Shown: positions 1 through 9,604, counted from the first letter of the stretch. The stretch: 64,000 nucleotides of DNA from Kaistia dalseonensis (GCF_030814715.1 NZ_JAUSVO010000006.1:405088-469087); one strand, 5' to 3'. A program made the numbers and translations. Notes: a model not told the origin generated them from the sequence alone.

Positions 1-110
1 GCCTGAGCCTGTTCGGGTGTCAGCATCGCCATGCCGGCAAGAACGACGAAACCGGAAACCGAGCTCAGAAGACCGGTTCGACGAACTGAATGATTGGTGC
101 GCAACCGCAT
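1..110 (-). CDS. Secreted protein, N-terminal fragment (runs off window)
   Basis: An ATG at 110 (reading leftwards) is preceded by a GGAG ribosome site six bases upstream and opens 36 residues that look like a secretion signal: a basic start (MRLRTNHSVRRTG), a hydrophobic core (VSGFVVLAGMAML) and a polar Ala/Gln region. The frame stays open to the window edge, so only the signal sequence is visible and no function can be given. The product is probably exported to the periplasm or envelope. The good ribosome site and signal architecture are the only evidence; the reading frame is too short for a codon-use test. Confidence 0.5.
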   Translation of the reverse strand, partial: MRLRTNHSVRRTGLLSSVSGFVVLAGMAMLTPEQAQ

Positions 111-645
111 GCAAGACTCCGCCCGACTCAATCATCCTCCGGGCAACGTGCCCCCGCGCCGGAGAATTTCTGGTGCCACCTCTTCGCAGCGCCTCAATTA
201 AGAGCAGAATTCGCCCGACCGTGTCCATGCATTGCAACTTTAGGAATAGTGAAGATCGCAGCATGATGCGGGCGCGAAAGCCATATTGCGCCCATCCGAC
301 CGACCTTCCCCGCCGATAAATTGTCGTGAGATTACGGCGCCTTGCACGTTACGCGCGCAACGAGGAAGCAAGGGATGGCAAGCATTTCGGCGAGCCTTGA
401 TGTTGCGATGCGGTGTGGAAAAATCACCAATCCGTTGCTCAAGAGCCACAAATCCAGTGCGGCATAGAGCCGAAAACGGCGTCATTTCGTGGGTGATCGG
501 GCGGTCCGGCGGCGTGCAGCACGTCGCGCGGGAATCGCTCAACTGATTCGCGCGCCGATGGGTTCGGCCCGCATCGGTCTTTCGGCGCCCGCCGGCCAGC
601 ATGCGGCTCGGCGCAACCTCCTGGTGTCGCCGCCGCGGAACGCAG
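111..645. other. Intergenic region with no recognised gene
   Basis: About 535 bases lie between the leftward secreted-protein start and the stop of the leftward kinase gene. Open frames here lack ribosome sites and recognisable protein content. It must hold the promoter of the leftward secreted protein, but I see no convincing -35/-10 pair and no strong terminator. Confidence 0.5.
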
Positions 646-1575
646 TCAGGCCAGGACGGTCGGTCCAGGGCCGGTGGCCACCGCTGGTCGCAGCACCTTG
701 AGCGCGGCAGGCATGATCTCGAAGCGGAGCGGCGTCGCGAGGCGGACCAGTTCGCCATCGACCGAAAGCCAGAGACGCGGGCGATGGCTGCCGACCGAAA
801 TCGTCGTCGTCACGATCGAGCGTATATCGGGATTGTCGCGCCAACTGCCGGCAAGCAGATCGAGCCCGGCCTGCATGCGCCGCGCGGTCTCGGCACCCTC
901 CGCGACATGGACCTCGAGCACGCCCTCATCGAGGCGAAGGCGATCGAAGCGCGATGCCGCCAGCCTGTTGTTGCTGACCACGAGGGCATAGGCGGTCACG
1001 GTCTCGCGGCCGGCAGCGCTCTCCAGCGTCAGCTCGAGCTGTCCCGTGCGGCTGAAGGCGCGAAACGACGAGCGGGCGACCGCGATATAGCGGCCGAAGG
1101 GCAGGAACGAGGTCTCGCCGCGCATGCGGGCCCTTGCGCGCGCCATTTCGGCGAAGAAGCCGAGGCCGGCAAAGGTGTGGAAGATGCGGCCATTGACGGC
1201 CGCGAGATCGACCGGCGCGGCCACGGCATCGCCCAGCGCCGCCAGCGCCGGCGCGATATCGGCCGGCATGCCGAGACTGCGGGCAAAGAGGTTCAGCGTA
1301 CCGAGCGGCAGCAGGCCGAGCACGCGGTCCGTTCCCGCCAGCCGGCGCACGGCATGTCCGGCCGAACCGTCGCCGCCGCCGACGATGAGCATGGGCGGGC
1401 CGGATCGCGCCGCCGCGTCGATCGCCTGCAGGAAGGCGGGCCCTTCCGCGAGCACGATCTCGACGGAACCGCCCCGCCCCGACAGCGCTTCGGCGATCAT
1501 GGCGCGGATCGTGTCGGCGCCGCGGTCGAGGATCGTGCCGGCATGGGCATTCAGGATGACGATGGTATCCGGCAC
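646..1575 (-). CDS. Diacylglycerol kinase catalytic-domain lipid kinase
   Basis: This 309-residue protein belongs to the YegS/DgkB-like lipid kinase family, which phosphorylates diacylglycerol or related lipids with ATP at the inner face of the membrane. The nucleotide-binding GGGDGS motif lies at residues 66-71 and the second family motif LPLGTLNLFA at 89-98, followed by the beta-sandwich C-terminal domain. I chose the GTG at 1575 because a GGAGG site sits six bases before it; the longer open frame upstream is Gly/Pro/Arg-rich and unlike the family. It lies 89 bases downstream of carA on the same strand and may be read from the carA promoter. The exact lipid substrate cannot be told from sequence. 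Confidence 0.8.
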   Translation of the reverse strand: MPDTIVILNAHAGTILDRGADTIRAMIAEALSGRGGSVEIVLAEGPAFLQAIDAAARSGPPMLIVGGGDGSAGHAVRRLAGTDRVLGLLPLGTLNLFARSLGMPADIAPALAALGDAVAAPVDLAAVNGRIFHTFAGLGFFAEMARARARMRGETSFLPFGRYIAVARSSFRAFSRTGQLELTLESAAGRETVTAYALVVSNNRLAASRFDRLRLDEGVLEVHVAEGAETARRMQAGLDLLAGSWRDNPDIRSIVTTTISVGSHRPRLWLSVDGELVRLATPLRFEIMPAALKVLRPAVATGPGPTVLA

Positions 1576-1664
1576 GTCCACCCTCCCCCGAGCCGGCCCG
1601 TCTCGCGCATCCCCGGCCGGCACCGCCCCGCCTTGAACGGCAGGGCCGGCGCGGCGCCGGGCGA

Positions 1665-2894
1665 TCAGCCCTGCTCGGGCAGCGCGTCCTCGCCCTTGCG
1701 GGCGCGGATCATGTTCACGAAGCGCGTGAAGAGATAGTGGCTGTCGCGCGGACCGGGCGAGGCCTCGGGATGATACTGGACCGAGAAGATCGGCTTGTCC
1801 TTGACCTTGAGCCCGCAATTGGAGCCGTCGAACAGCGAGACGTGCGTCTCCTCGACCGTTCCCGGCAACGAGGCGGAATCGACCGCGAAGCCGTGGTTCA
1901 TCGAGGTGATCTCGACCTTGCCCGTGGTCAGGTCCTTGACCGGATGATTGGCGCCATGGTGGCCCTGGTGCATCTTCCGCGTCTCGCCGCCGAGCGCGAT
2001 GCCCAGCATCTGGTGGCCGAGGCAGATGCCGAAGAGCGGCACATCGGCCGCGATGACCTCCCTGATGGCCGGCACGGCATATTCTCCGGTCGCCGCCGGA
2101 TCGCCCGGACCATTGGAGAGGAAGACGCCATCGGGCTTATGCGCCAGGATTTCCTCGCCCGTGGCCGTCGCCGGCAGCACGGTGACTTCGCAGCCCGCAT
2201 CGGCGAGCAGGCGCAGGATGTTGCGCTTGATGCCGTAATCGATCGCCACGACCTTGTGGACGGGCGTCGTCTCGCGGCCATAGCCCTTGCCCCAGACCCA
2301 CGGCGTCTCGTCCCAGCGGAAGGTCTGTCCGGTGGTGACGTCAGGCGCGAGATCCATGCCGACGAGGCCCGGCCAGGAAGCGGCCTCGGCCTTGAGCGCG
2401 GCGGTGTCGAAATCGCCGTCCGGCGCGTGCGCGATCACGGCGTTGGGCATGCCCCTGGCGCGGATGAGCGCGGTCAGCGCGCGCGTATCGACGCCCGAAA
2501 TGCCGATGATGCCGCGTGCCTTGAGCCAGGCGTCGAAATTCCTCAGCGCCCGGTAGTTGGACGGATCGGTGATGTCGGTCTTGATCACGCAGCCCCGCAC
2601 GCCGGAGGCGGAGGCCATGTTGACCGTCTCGATATCCTCGTCATTCGTGCCGACATTGCCGATATGCGGGAAGGTGAAGGTGATGATCTGCCCGGCATAG
2701 GACGGGTCCGTCAGGATCTCCTGATAGCCCGTCATCGCGGTGTTGAAGCAGACCTCGCCGACGGCCCGGCCGGTGGCCCCGATGCCTCGGCCTTCGATCA
2801 CGGTCCCGTCGGCCAGCACCAGAAGCGCGGTCGGCTTCGGTTCTGCCCAGGCGTTGTCGTCCGTGATCGCATCGGTCAGCATTGTGTCGGCCAT
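1665..2894 (-). CDS. carA: Carbamoyl-phosphate synthase small (glutaminase) subunit
   Basis: The 409-residue glutamine amidotransferase subunit hydrolyses glutamine and passes ammonia to CarB for carbamoyl phosphate synthesis, the first step of pyrimidine and arginine synthesis. The N-terminal CPSase domain (about 20-155) is followed by a class I GATase domain with nucleophile Cys291 in FGICLGHQ and the His375/Glu377 pair in QYHPEAS. The ATG at 2894 gives the usual family length; upstream in-frame codons run through the promoter. carB lies 14 kb away on the other strand, so the two subunits are not in one operon. A 12-bp perfect palindrome sits about 35 bases upstream of the start. Confidence 0.97.
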   Translation of the reverse strand: MADTMLTDAITDDNAWAEPKPTALLVLADGTVIEGRGIGATGRAVGEVCFNTAMTGYQEILTDPSYAGQIITFTFPHIGNVGTNDEDIETVNMASASGVRGCVIKTDITDPSNYRALRNFDAWLKARGIIGISGVDTRALTALIRARGMPNAVIAHAPDGDFDTAALKAEAASWPGLVGMDLAPDVTTGQTFRWDETPWVWGKGYGRETTPVHKVVAIDYGIKRNILRLLADAGCEVTVLPATATGEEILAHKPDGVFLSNGPGDPAATGEYAVPAIREVIAADVPLFGICLGHQMLGIALGGETRKMHQGHHGANHPVKDLTTGKVEITSMNHGFAVDSASLPGTVEETHVSLFDGSNCGLKVKDKPIFSVQYHPEASPGPRDSHYLFTRFVNMIRARKGEDALPEQG

Positions 2895-2927
2895 GATTGA
2901 TCCGCAAATCTCAGGTGAACGGGTATA

Positions 2928-2939
2928 ATCCGTACGGAT
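2928..2939. promoter_or_regulatory. Perfect 12-bp palindrome in the carA promoter region
   Basis: ATCCGTACGGAT reads identically on both strands and lies 34-45 bases upstream of the carA ATG, in an A/T-richer patch. Its place suggests an operator or part of the promoter, but no known regulator site was recognised. No partner copy was noticed elsewhere in the window. Confidence 0.35.
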
Positions 2940-3145
2940 ATGGTGACGTACGCGCGCGAAAAAACGCGGCGGATCATCACAATCCACCGCCCGTCACCGT
3001 TCGGCGCGGAACCTAGGCCAAGCGAACCGCGCCGTCAACCCGGCAGCTGAAATTAAAGACGAGCATTTTCAATGCGTTAGATGATTGAGACTTGAACGTC
3101 ACGGGCGCGCCACCTATGGTGCGCCGGCTTTTCGAGGAGAAGAAC

Positions 3146-3598
3146 ATGCGCGACCGGATCAATGCCGACCTCAAGACCGCGACGCTGGCGCGCGACAAGC
3201 AGCGCACGGGCGCCCTGCGCCTGATCTCCGCCGCGATCAAGGATCGCGACATCGTCGCCCGCGGCGCCGGCACCAATGCGGCGAGCGATACCGAGCTTCT
3301 CGACCTGCTCGCCAAGATGGTCAAGCAGCGTGCGGAATCGGCCAAGATCTATATCGACGCCGGCCGGCCCGAACTCGCGGAGCAGGAACAGGCGGAAATC
3401 GCCATCATCGAGGAATACCTGCCCAGGCAATTGAGCGAGGACGACGTGAAGGCGGCGATCGCCACGGTCATGGCCGAAGTCGGCGCCTCCGGCATCAAGG
3501 ACATGGGCAAGGTCATGACCGAGATGAAGGCGCGCTATGCCGGCCAGATGGATTTCGGCAAGGCGAGCGCGGCGATCAAGGCGGCGCTGACGAGCTAG
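3146..3598 (+). CDS. GatB/YqeY domain-containing protein
   Basis: This 150-residue protein is a stand-alone GatB/YqeY domain: a helical protein related to the tail domain of the GatB amidotransferase subunit, thought to bind tRNA, with no proven reaction. It opens MRDRINADLKTATLARDK and contains the family blocks RLISAAIKDRDI and EEYLPRQLSEDD. The ATG at 3146 follows a GAGGAGA ribosome site and gives the normal length; an upstream in-frame ATG at 3092 has no such support. It is divergent from carA and reads towards dnaG, an arrangement common in Hyphomicrobiales. Confidence 0.9.
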   Translation: MRDRINADLKTATLARDKQRTGALRLISAAIKDRDIVARGAGTNAASDTELLDLLAKMVKQRAESAKIYIDAGRPELAEQEQAEIAIIEEYLPRQLSEDDVKAAIATVMAEVGASGIKDMGKVMTEMKARYAGQMDFGKASAAIKAALTS

Positions 3599-3608
3599 GA
3601 GCAGCACG

Positions 3609-4577
3609 ATGGAACTGCCGCCGGCGCTCCGGCAAGCGGTCGACGCAGCGCTCGAGGGCAGCGCGACGGCCGCCCTCGCCGAGGCGGCGGACCGCCTGTC
3701 GCGGCGCTATCGCGCGGAAGTCCGCGACGGCCAGTTCCACGTCTCCGAGGACAATGCGGCGCGCGCCTATCTCGCGACGCGCATGCCCGCCACCTATGCC
3801 GCGATCCGCGCCGCGCTGGAGGCCGTCATCGTTGCCCTCCCCGATTTCGCGCCCGCGAGCCTGCTCGATCTCGGCGCCGGACCCGGCACGGCCTTCTGGG
3901 CGGCACGCAATGCCTGGCCTTCGATCGACGACGCCGAGATGATCGAGGGCAGCGCCACCATGCGGCGCTGGGGCGAACGGCTCGCGGAGGCCGCCGGCCC
4001 CGGGCGCTTCGCATGGCGATCGGCCGATTTCACCACGAGGGCGCCGACCTTCGCGCCGCATGACATCGTCACCATCGGCTATGTGCTGGACGAGCTCGCG
4101 CCCGACGCCCGCGCCGGCCTCGTCGAGGCCGCATGGCGGGCCACGACGGGCGTGCTGCTGATCGTCGAGCCCGGCACACCGGCCGGATGGCGCCGCATTC
4201 TCGACGCGCGGACATGGCTGATTTCGGCGGGCGCACAGCTTGTCGCCCCCTGCGCCCATGACGCGCCCTGCCCGATCGTCGAGCCCGACTGGTGCCATTT
4301 CTCGCGCCGCGTCGCCCGCAGCCGCACGCATCTGCGCGGCAAGAACGCCGTCGTGCCGTTCGAGGACGAGAAATTCATCTATGTCGCGGCAACCCGCCAA
4401 CCGGTCGCGACACGCCCCGCCCGCATCCTCGCGCCGCCGCGCCAGGCGAGCGGCCGCGTCACGCTGAAGCTCTGCGAGCCGGCAGGGACAGCGGCGGAAC
4501 GATTGATCTCGCGCCGCGATGGCGAACTCTACAAGACGGCCCGCCGCCTCGACTGGGGCGATGCGATCGAGGCATAG
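3609..4577 (+). CDS. Rsm22/METTL17-type small-subunit ribosome assembly methyltransferase-like protein
   Basis: The 322-residue protein has a Rossmann methyltransferase-like core with SAM-loop-like DLGAGPGT at 87-94 and DELAP at 161-165. A cysteine-bearing C-terminal half follows: Cys215 and Cys221 in APCAHDAPCP, Cys229 in DWCHFSRR and Cys289 in KLCEP. That pattern marks the Rsm22 family, whose mitochondrial member METTL17 holds an iron-sulfur cluster on four cysteines and helps assemble the small ribosomal subunit. Activity as a true methyltransferase is uncertain. It starts ten bases after the YqeY stop and probably shares its transcript. Confidence 0.82.
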   Translation: MELPPALRQAVDAALEGSATAALAEAADRLSRRYRAEVRDGQFHVSEDNAARAYLATRMPATYAAIRAALEAVIVALPDFAPASLLDLGAGPGTAFWAARNAWPSIDDAEMIEGSATMRRWGERLAEAAGPGRFAWRSADFTTRAPTFAPHDIVTIGYVLDELAPDARAGLVEAAWRATTGVLLIVEPGTPAGWRRILDARTWLISAGAQLVAPCAHDAPCPIVEPDWCHFSRRVARSRTHLRGKNAVVPFEDEKFIYVAATRQPVATRPARILAPPRQASGRVTLKLCEPAGTAAERLISRRDGELYKTARRLDWGDAIEA

Positions 4578-4634
4578 CGGGATGCATGCCGGATCGGGCG
4601 GGATGCTCAACCGGCCAAGGTCAATCGGCAGAGA

Positions 4635-4979
4635 TCAACCGGCTTTGCGCTTCTGCTCCATGTAGCTGCGCAGCACGGCATTGATCCGCGTCTGGTAGCC
4701 GGGGCCGGCCTCCTTGAAGAAATCGAGCACGTCCTGATCGACCCGGATCGAGATCGCCGTCTTTTCGGCGGGAATGACTACCTCGAGTGTCGACCAGTCG
4801 ATGTCGCCATCGCCATCCTCGATGGCCTGACGCTCGATCTCTTCCTCGGTTACGGCGTCGAGGCGAACGAGATCCGTCTGGCCAGGCCCCATCGCGTCCA
4901 GCTCATCCTCCGAATAGCGAACGATATGCTCTTTCTTCGCCGGGACGCGCGCGGCGCGCCGAGATGATCCGAATGACAT
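4635..4979 (-). CDS. brnA: BrnA-family antitoxin
   Basis: This 114-residue protein is the antitoxin partner of the BrnT toxin just upstream. Residues 74-110 (AEKTAISIRVDQDVLDF onward) form the ribbon-helix-helix DNA-binding part, ending in SYMEQKRKAG. The acidic, charged N-terminal half (about 20-65) is the likely toxin-binding segment. The ATG at 4979 overlaps the 3' end of brnT by 77 bases, so translation is probably coupled. Known BrnA proteins repress their own operon, and an inverted repeat upstream of brnT (5304-5325) is a fitting operator. Confidence 0.88.
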   Translation of the reverse strand: MSFGSSRRAARVPAKKEHIVRYSEDELDAMGPGQTDLVRLDAVTEEEIERQAIEDGDGDIDWSTLEVVIPAEKTAISIRVDQDVLDFFKEAGPGYQTRINAVLRSYMEQKRKAG

Positions 4980-5217
4980 TATCAACCTCCGTATAGACGA
5001 CAGAGAAGAGTCGGCCTTCATATGGCCCGACACGCTGCCAGCGTCGTTCATCATTGCGATCGGAGCGCCATCGCACCACGCCCACGTGCCAGAGCTTTCT
5101 CATGTCACGAAAGTCGACGTTGCGGTCTGCCAGGGTCCTCAGACGTTTGGCTTCATCCCATTCGAATTCGAGCTTCCGGTCGGAAGCATGCAGGATTTCA
5201 GGGCCGTCTCCGGTCAA
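4903..5217 (-). CDS. brnT: BrnT-family ribonuclease toxin
   Basis: About 104 residues match BrnT, an RNase toxin with a RelE-like fold that arrests translation and is neutralised by BrnA. Visible family marks are EFEWDEAKR, the WRSDRNDERRW segment, GRLFSVVYTE and the conserved tail RIISARRARPGEERAY. A TTG at 5217 is preceded by GGAGG with five bases between and gives a normal-length protein (MTGDGPEI...). A GTG at 5280 would add 21 poorly conserved residues and lacks as good a site. The pair sits in the gap between the Rsm22-like gene and dnaG. Confidence 0.88.
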   Translation of the reverse strand: MTGDGPEILHASDRKLEFEWDEAKRLRTLADRNVDFRDMRKLWHVGVVRWRSDRNDERRWQRVGPYEGRLFSVVYTEVDNVIRIISARRARPGEERAYRSLFGG

Positions 5218-5303
5218 AATGACCTCCAAGATGGCCGCACGTCCTGCGCGGGCAGTTTCAGACTGAGAAACACCTAGCACGAAAGACGAAAGAAGCCAAG
5301 GCG

Positions 5304-5325
5304 CGTATATACAAATCGATATACG
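5304..5325. promoter_or_regulatory. Inverted-repeat operator candidate for brnTA
   Basis: CGTATAT and ATATACG form a perfect 7-bp inverted repeat around an 8-bp spacer, in a short A/T-rich stretch about 90-110 bases upstream of the brnT TTG start. The sequence also supplies TATA-like -10 elements, so binding there would block the promoter. BrnA-type antitoxins are known to autorepress; that this is the BrnA site is inference. Confidence 0.55.
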
Positions 5326-5436
5326 AATGACCTGTCATTCGCTCCACACCAGCCGTTGTGGGATAACTCGCCGCTTTCCTTTGCCCTCGCCCCCTCCGCG
5401 TCCTACATTGGAGGGTCATCACCCAGCCTGGATGCC

Positions 5437-7380
5437 ATGCGCTTCTCACCGTCCTTCCTCGATGAAATCCGTGCGCGCCTGCCGCTCTCGTCGATCGTCG
5501 GGCGGCGGGTGACGTGGGACCGCAGGAAGACACAGGCGGTCAAGGGTGATTTCTGGGCCTGCTGCCCATTCCATGGCGAGAAATCGCCGTCCTTCCACGC
5601 CGATGATCGCAAGGGCCGCTATCACTGCTTCGGCTGCGGCGAATCAGGCGACCATTTCACCTTCCTGACCAAGATCGAGGGCCTCTCCTTCCCCGAGGCT
5701 GTCGAGCGGCTGGCCGGCGAGGCCGGATTGCCGATGCCGGCGCGCGACGCCCGCGCGGAGGAAGAGGACAAGAAGCGCGCTTCGCTGCACGAGGTGATGG
5801 AGCTCGCCTGCCGCTATTTCGAGGAGGGGCTGCAATCGCGCGACGGGGCGCAGGCGCGCGGCTATCTGAACGGACGCGCGCTCGGCCCGGATATCCAGCG
5901 CCGCTTCCGCCTCGGCTATGCCCGCTCGAGCCGTAATGCGCTCAAGGAATATCTGGCCGCCAAAGGCGTGCCGCATGAGGACATGGTCGCGACCGGCCTG
6001 CTGATTTCGGGCGAGGATATTCCCGTCTCCTATGACCGATTCCGCGACCGCGTGATGTTCCCGATCACCGATTTTCGCGGCCGGATCGTCGCCTTTGGCG
6101 GGCGGGCGCTGTCGCCCGACGTGCCGGCCAAATATCTGAATTCGCCCGAGACCGTGCTCTTCAAGAAGGGCGACCTGCTCTATAACGGCTTCGAAGCGCG
6201 CAAGGCCGTCCAGGCGGCCGGCACGCTCATCGTCGTCGAGGGCTATGTCGACGTCATCGCCATGGTGACCGGCGGCTTCCCGCACACGGTCGCGCCGCTC
6301 GGCACGGCGCTGACGGAACACCAGCTCGACCTGCTCTGGCGCCTTACGCCCGAACCGATCCTCTGCTTCGACGGCGACAAGGCCGGCCTTCGCGCCGCCT
6401 ATCGCGCGGTCGATCTGGCGCTCCCCGCCTTGAAGCCCGGCAAGACCGTGCGCTTCGCCCTCCTGCCCGAAGGCCAGGATCCCGACGATCTCATTCGTCA
6501 GTCCGGGCGCGAAGCGATGGGCCAGATCATCGCCGCGTCGCGACCCATGGTCGAGATGATCTGGACGCGCGAGACGGAAGGCGGCGTGTTCGAGACGCCG
6601 GAGCGGCGTGCCGCGCTCGAAGCGCGGCTGCGCGATATCGCCCGCACCGTCGGCGAGGAAACGGTGCGCCGCTATTACGAACAGGCGCTTTCAGAGCGGG
6701 TCCGCGACTTCTTCGGCGGCGGTGCGCAGGGCCGCCAGGGTGGCCAGCGCCGCATGGAACGCCGATTCGGCGGACGCCAGCAGGCCGATCGCCCCGACGC
6801 GCCGCGCTATGTGCCGACCTATCGTACGCAGTCGACCCAGGTCTCGTCCAAGCTGCAACAGACCAAGATCCGACCGGCCGCGGGCCCCCGGGAAACCGTG
6901 CTGGTCATGACGATGGTGAACCATCCGGCACTCATCGCCGACCATTTCGACGCGCTCGCCGAAATCGAGCTAACGAATCACGAGCTTGACTCTCTTCGTG
7001 CGCAAATCCTAGAGATTGCCGCCGATGAGCCCCATATAGACGTGGACGCTTTGAGGTATCGACTCGTCGGCGCGAACTTTGGCGATTTGGTGGATCGTTT
7101 GAACCTGCAGATCAAGCTGGCCAGAAACTGGCAGGCGAGCGCGGACGCATCCGAACAGGACGCGCTCGATGGATGGTTGCAGGCACTGACCTTGCATAGG
7201 AAGGCGCGCACTTTACATAAGGAACTCAAGGATGCGGAGGCTGCACTTGCCTCGGACCCGAGCGACGCCAATCTGGCGCATCTGGTCGACATCCAGAACC
7301 AATTGGCAAATAGCGATGGTACCGAGGCTCTGATCGAGGGCTTCGGCGCCACTTCCGGCCGGCGATTGAGGACGATGTAG
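5437..7380 (+). CDS. dnaG: DNA primase
   Basis: The 647-residue primase lays RNA primers for the replication fork together with DnaB helicase. The N-terminal CHC2 zinc finger uses Cys43, His46, Cys64 and Cys67 (CCPFHGEKSPSF, CFGCG). The catalytic TOPRIM core shows Glu268 in VVEGYVDV and Asp312/Asp314 in CFDGDKAG. The C-terminal helicase-binding domain follows a Gln/Arg-rich linker at about 430-480. The ATG at 5437 gives the expected N-terminus (MRFSPSFLDEIR). From about position 6,960 the codon use changes to many A/T-ending and rare codons although the protein continues normally. rpoD follows 192 bases downstream, the usual macromolecular-synthesis arrangement. Confidence 0.97.
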   Translation: MRFSPSFLDEIRARLPLSSIVGRRVTWDRRKTQAVKGDFWACCPFHGEKSPSFHADDRKGRYHCFGCGESGDHFTFLTKIEGLSFPEAVERLAGEAGLPMPARDARAEEEDKKRASLHEVMELACRYFEEGLQSRDGAQARGYLNGRALGPDIQRRFRLGYARSSRNALKEYLAAKGVPHEDMVATGLLISGEDIPVSYDRFRDRVMFPITDFRGRIVAFGGRALSPDVPAKYLNSPETVLFKKGDLLYNGFEARKAVQAAGTLIVVEGYVDVIAMVTGGFPHTVAPLGTALTEHQLDLLWRLTPEPILCFDGDKAGLRAAYRAVDLALPALKPGKTVRFALLPEGQDPDDLIRQSGREAMGQIIAASRPMVEMIWTRETEGGVFETPERRAALEARLRDIARTVGEETVRRYYEQALSERVRDFFGGGAQGRQGGQRRMERRFGGRQQADRPDAPRYVPTYRTQSTQVSSKLQQTKIRPAAGPRETVLVMTMVNHPALIADHFDALAEIELTNHELDSLRAQILEIAADEPHIDVDALRYRLVGANFGDLVDRLNLQIKLARNWQASADASEQDALDGWLQALTLHRKARTLHKELKDAEAALASDPSDANLAHLVDIQNQLANSDGTEALIEGFGATSGRRLRTM

Positions 7381-7572
7381 GGTCGTCGAACGCGGCGGCC
7401 AAAAGGCTTGGGCAACCCGGAAAGGTTAGTTGGGCCTTAAGGGACGAAGTCTATTTCTCGGGTGTGATTCGCGGCGGAGCAACGTTCCGGCCGCGCTGGG
7501 ATTGATCGGTGGGGTTTGTGCGCGACGGGCGTGTCCGTCTGGCGCGACGCTCCCACCAAGGCGGAGAAGAGC

Positions 7573-9561
7573 ATGGCGACGAAAGTTCAGGAAAACGACG
7601 AGGCTCAAGAAGCGCAGGCCGAACCGCAGGACGGCCCGCTTCTGGACCTCTCGGATGCCGCCGTCAAGCGGATGATCAAGAGCGCCAAGAAGCGCGGCTT
7701 TGTCACCTATGAAGAGCTGAATTCCGTCCTGCCGTCGGAAGAAGTCACGTCTGAGCAGATCGAGGATATCCTCGCCATGCTCTCCGAGATGGGCATCAAC
7801 GTCATCGAGGCCGACGAGGCGGAAGAGGCGGAAGAGCCAGCCGCGGCCGATGACGAGGAAAGCGGCGAGCTGACCGAATCAACCGGTACGGCGGTTGCCC
7901 GTGCGACGACGGCGAAGGAGCCGACGGACCGCACGGACGACCCCGTGCGCATGTATCTGCGCGAAATGGGCTCGGTCGAGCTCTTGTCGCGCGAAGGCGA
8001 AATCGCGATCGCCAAGCGCATCGAGGCCGGCCGCGAGGCCATGATCGCAGGCCTCTGCGAAAGCCCCCTCACCTTCCAGGCCATCATCATCTGGAAGGAC
8101 GAGCTCGCCGAAGGCAAGATCCTGCTGCGCGACATCATCGACCTCGAGGCGACCTATGCCGGCCCGGACGCGAAGAACGCGCCGATCGCCGGTCCGGGTG
8201 GCGTGCCGTTTGGCGAAGAGGACGAAGAGGCCGAGCCGCCGATCCCCGTCGAGGGTGAAGGCGAAGGCGACGACGAAGACGACATGGAAAACAACATGTC
8301 GCTCGCCGCGATGGAGGCCGAGCTGAAGCCGAAGGTCGTCGAAACCTTCGAGAACGTCGCCGAGAACTACAAGAAGCTGCGCCGCCTGCAGGACCAGCTC
8401 GTCGAGGGCCGCCTCAAGAACGAGACGCTGTCGCCCTCCCAGGAGCGCCGCTACAAGAAGCTCAAGGACGACCTGATCCTCGAGGTCAAGTCGCTCTCGC
8501 TGAACCAGCACCGCATCGATTCGCTGGTCGAGCAGCTCTACGACATCAACAAGAAGCTGATGAGCTCCGAGGGGCGCCTGCTGCGCCTCGCCGAGAGCTA
8601 CCGTGTCTCGCGCGAGGAATTCCTGCGCGAATATCAGGGTTCGGAACTCGATCCGCACTGGTTGCGCCGTGTCGCCAATCTCGGCGGCCGCGGCTGGAAG
8701 GACTTCGTCACCAACGGCAAGGACAAGATCCGCGACCTGCGCGGCGAGATCCAGAACCTCGCCACCGAGACGGGCCTCGAGATCGTCGAATATCGCCGCA
8801 TCGTGCACATGGTGCAGAAGGGCGAGAAGGAAGCACGCCAGGCCAAGAAGGAAATGGTCGAGGCGAACCTCCGCCTCGTGATTTCGATCGCCAAGAAGTA
8901 TACGAACCGCGGCCTGCAGTTCCTCGACCTGATCCAGGAAGGCAATATCGGCCTGATGAAGGCCGTCGATAAGTTCGAGTATCGCCGCGGCTACAAGTTC
9001 TCGACCTATGCGACATGGTGGATCCGCCAGGCGATTACGCGCTCGATCGCCGACCAGGCCCGCACGATCCGCATTCCGGTGCACATGATCGAGACGATCA
9101 ACAAGATCGTCCGCACCTCGCGGCAGATGCTGCACGAGATCGGCCGCGAGCCAACCCCGGAAGAGCTGGCCGAGAAGCTCGCCATGCCGCTCGAAAAGGT
9201 CCGCAAGGTCCTGAAGATCGCCAAGGAGCCGATCTCGCTCGAAACGCCGATCGGCGACGAGGAGGATTCGCATCTCGGTGATTTCATCGAGGACAAGATG
9301 GCGATCCTGCCGATCGACGCGGCGATCCAGTCGAACCTGCGCGAGACCACGACGCGCGTGCTCGCCTCGCTCACCCCGCGTGAAGAGCGCGTGCTGCGCA
9401 TGCGCTTCGGCATCGGCATGAACACCGACCATACGCTGGAAGAAGTCGGCCAGCAGTTCAGCGTGACGCGCGAGCGTATTCGCCAGATCGAGGCCAAGGC
9501 GCTCCGGAAGCTGAAGCATCCGAGCCGCTCGCGGAAGCTCAGGAGCTTCCTCGACAACTAG
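7573..9561 (+). CDS. rpoD: RNA polymerase primary sigma factor (sigma-70)
   Basis: The 662-residue sigma factor directs RNA polymerase to housekeeping promoters. Region 1.1 is at the N-terminus ([17 protein letters not shown]). An acidic Glu/Asp-rich linker and the long non-conserved insert follow, then region 2 with the -10 recognition segment [15 protein letters not shown] at about 476-490. Region 4.2 carries the -35-binding helix-turn-helix [20 protein letters not shown] at about 622-641. The ATG at 7573 has a GGAG site. A strong intrinsic terminator follows the stop. Confidence 0.98.
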   Translation: MATKVQENDEAQEAQAEPQDGPLLDLSDAAVKRMIKSAKKRGFVTYEELNSVLPSEEVTSEQIEDILAMLSEMGINVIEADEAEEAEEPAAADDEESGELTESTGTAVARATTAKEPTDRTDDPVRMYLREMGSVELLSREGEIAIAKRIEAGREAMIAGLCESPLTFQAIIIWKDELAEGKILLRDIIDLEATYAGPDAKNAPIAGPGGVPFGEEDEEAEPPIPVEGEGEGDDEDDMENNMSLAAMEAELKPKVVETFENVAENYKKLRRLQDQLVEGRLKNETLSPSQERRYKKLKDDLILEVKSLSLNQHRIDSLVEQLYDINKKLMSSEGRLLRLAESYRVSREEFLREYQGSELDPHWLRRVANLGGRGWKDFVTNGKDKIRDLRGEIQNLATETGLEIVEYRRIVHMVQKGEKEARQAKKEMVEANLRLVISIAKKYTNRGLQFLDLIQEGNIGLMKAVDKFEYRRGYKFSTYATWWIRQAITRSIADQARTIRIPVHMIETINKIVRTSRQMLHEIGREPTPEELAEKLAMPLEKVRKVLKIAKEPISLETPIGDEEDSHLGDFIEDKMAILPIDAAIQSNLRETTTRVLASLTPREERVLRMRFGIGMNTDHTLEEVGQQFSVTRERIRQIEAKALRKLKHPSRSRKLRSFLDN

Positions 9562-9575
9562 GACGATCCCCACCC

Positions 9576-9604
9576 GAAAACGCCGGCCTCGAGCCGGCGT
9601 TTTC
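9576..9604 (+). terminator. Intrinsic terminator after rpoD
   Basis: A perfect 12-bp stem (GAAAACGCCGGC with its complement) with a five-base loop ends in TTTT and begins 14 bases after the rpoD stop. The flanking A and T runs make it able to work in both directions. Confidence 0.9.
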
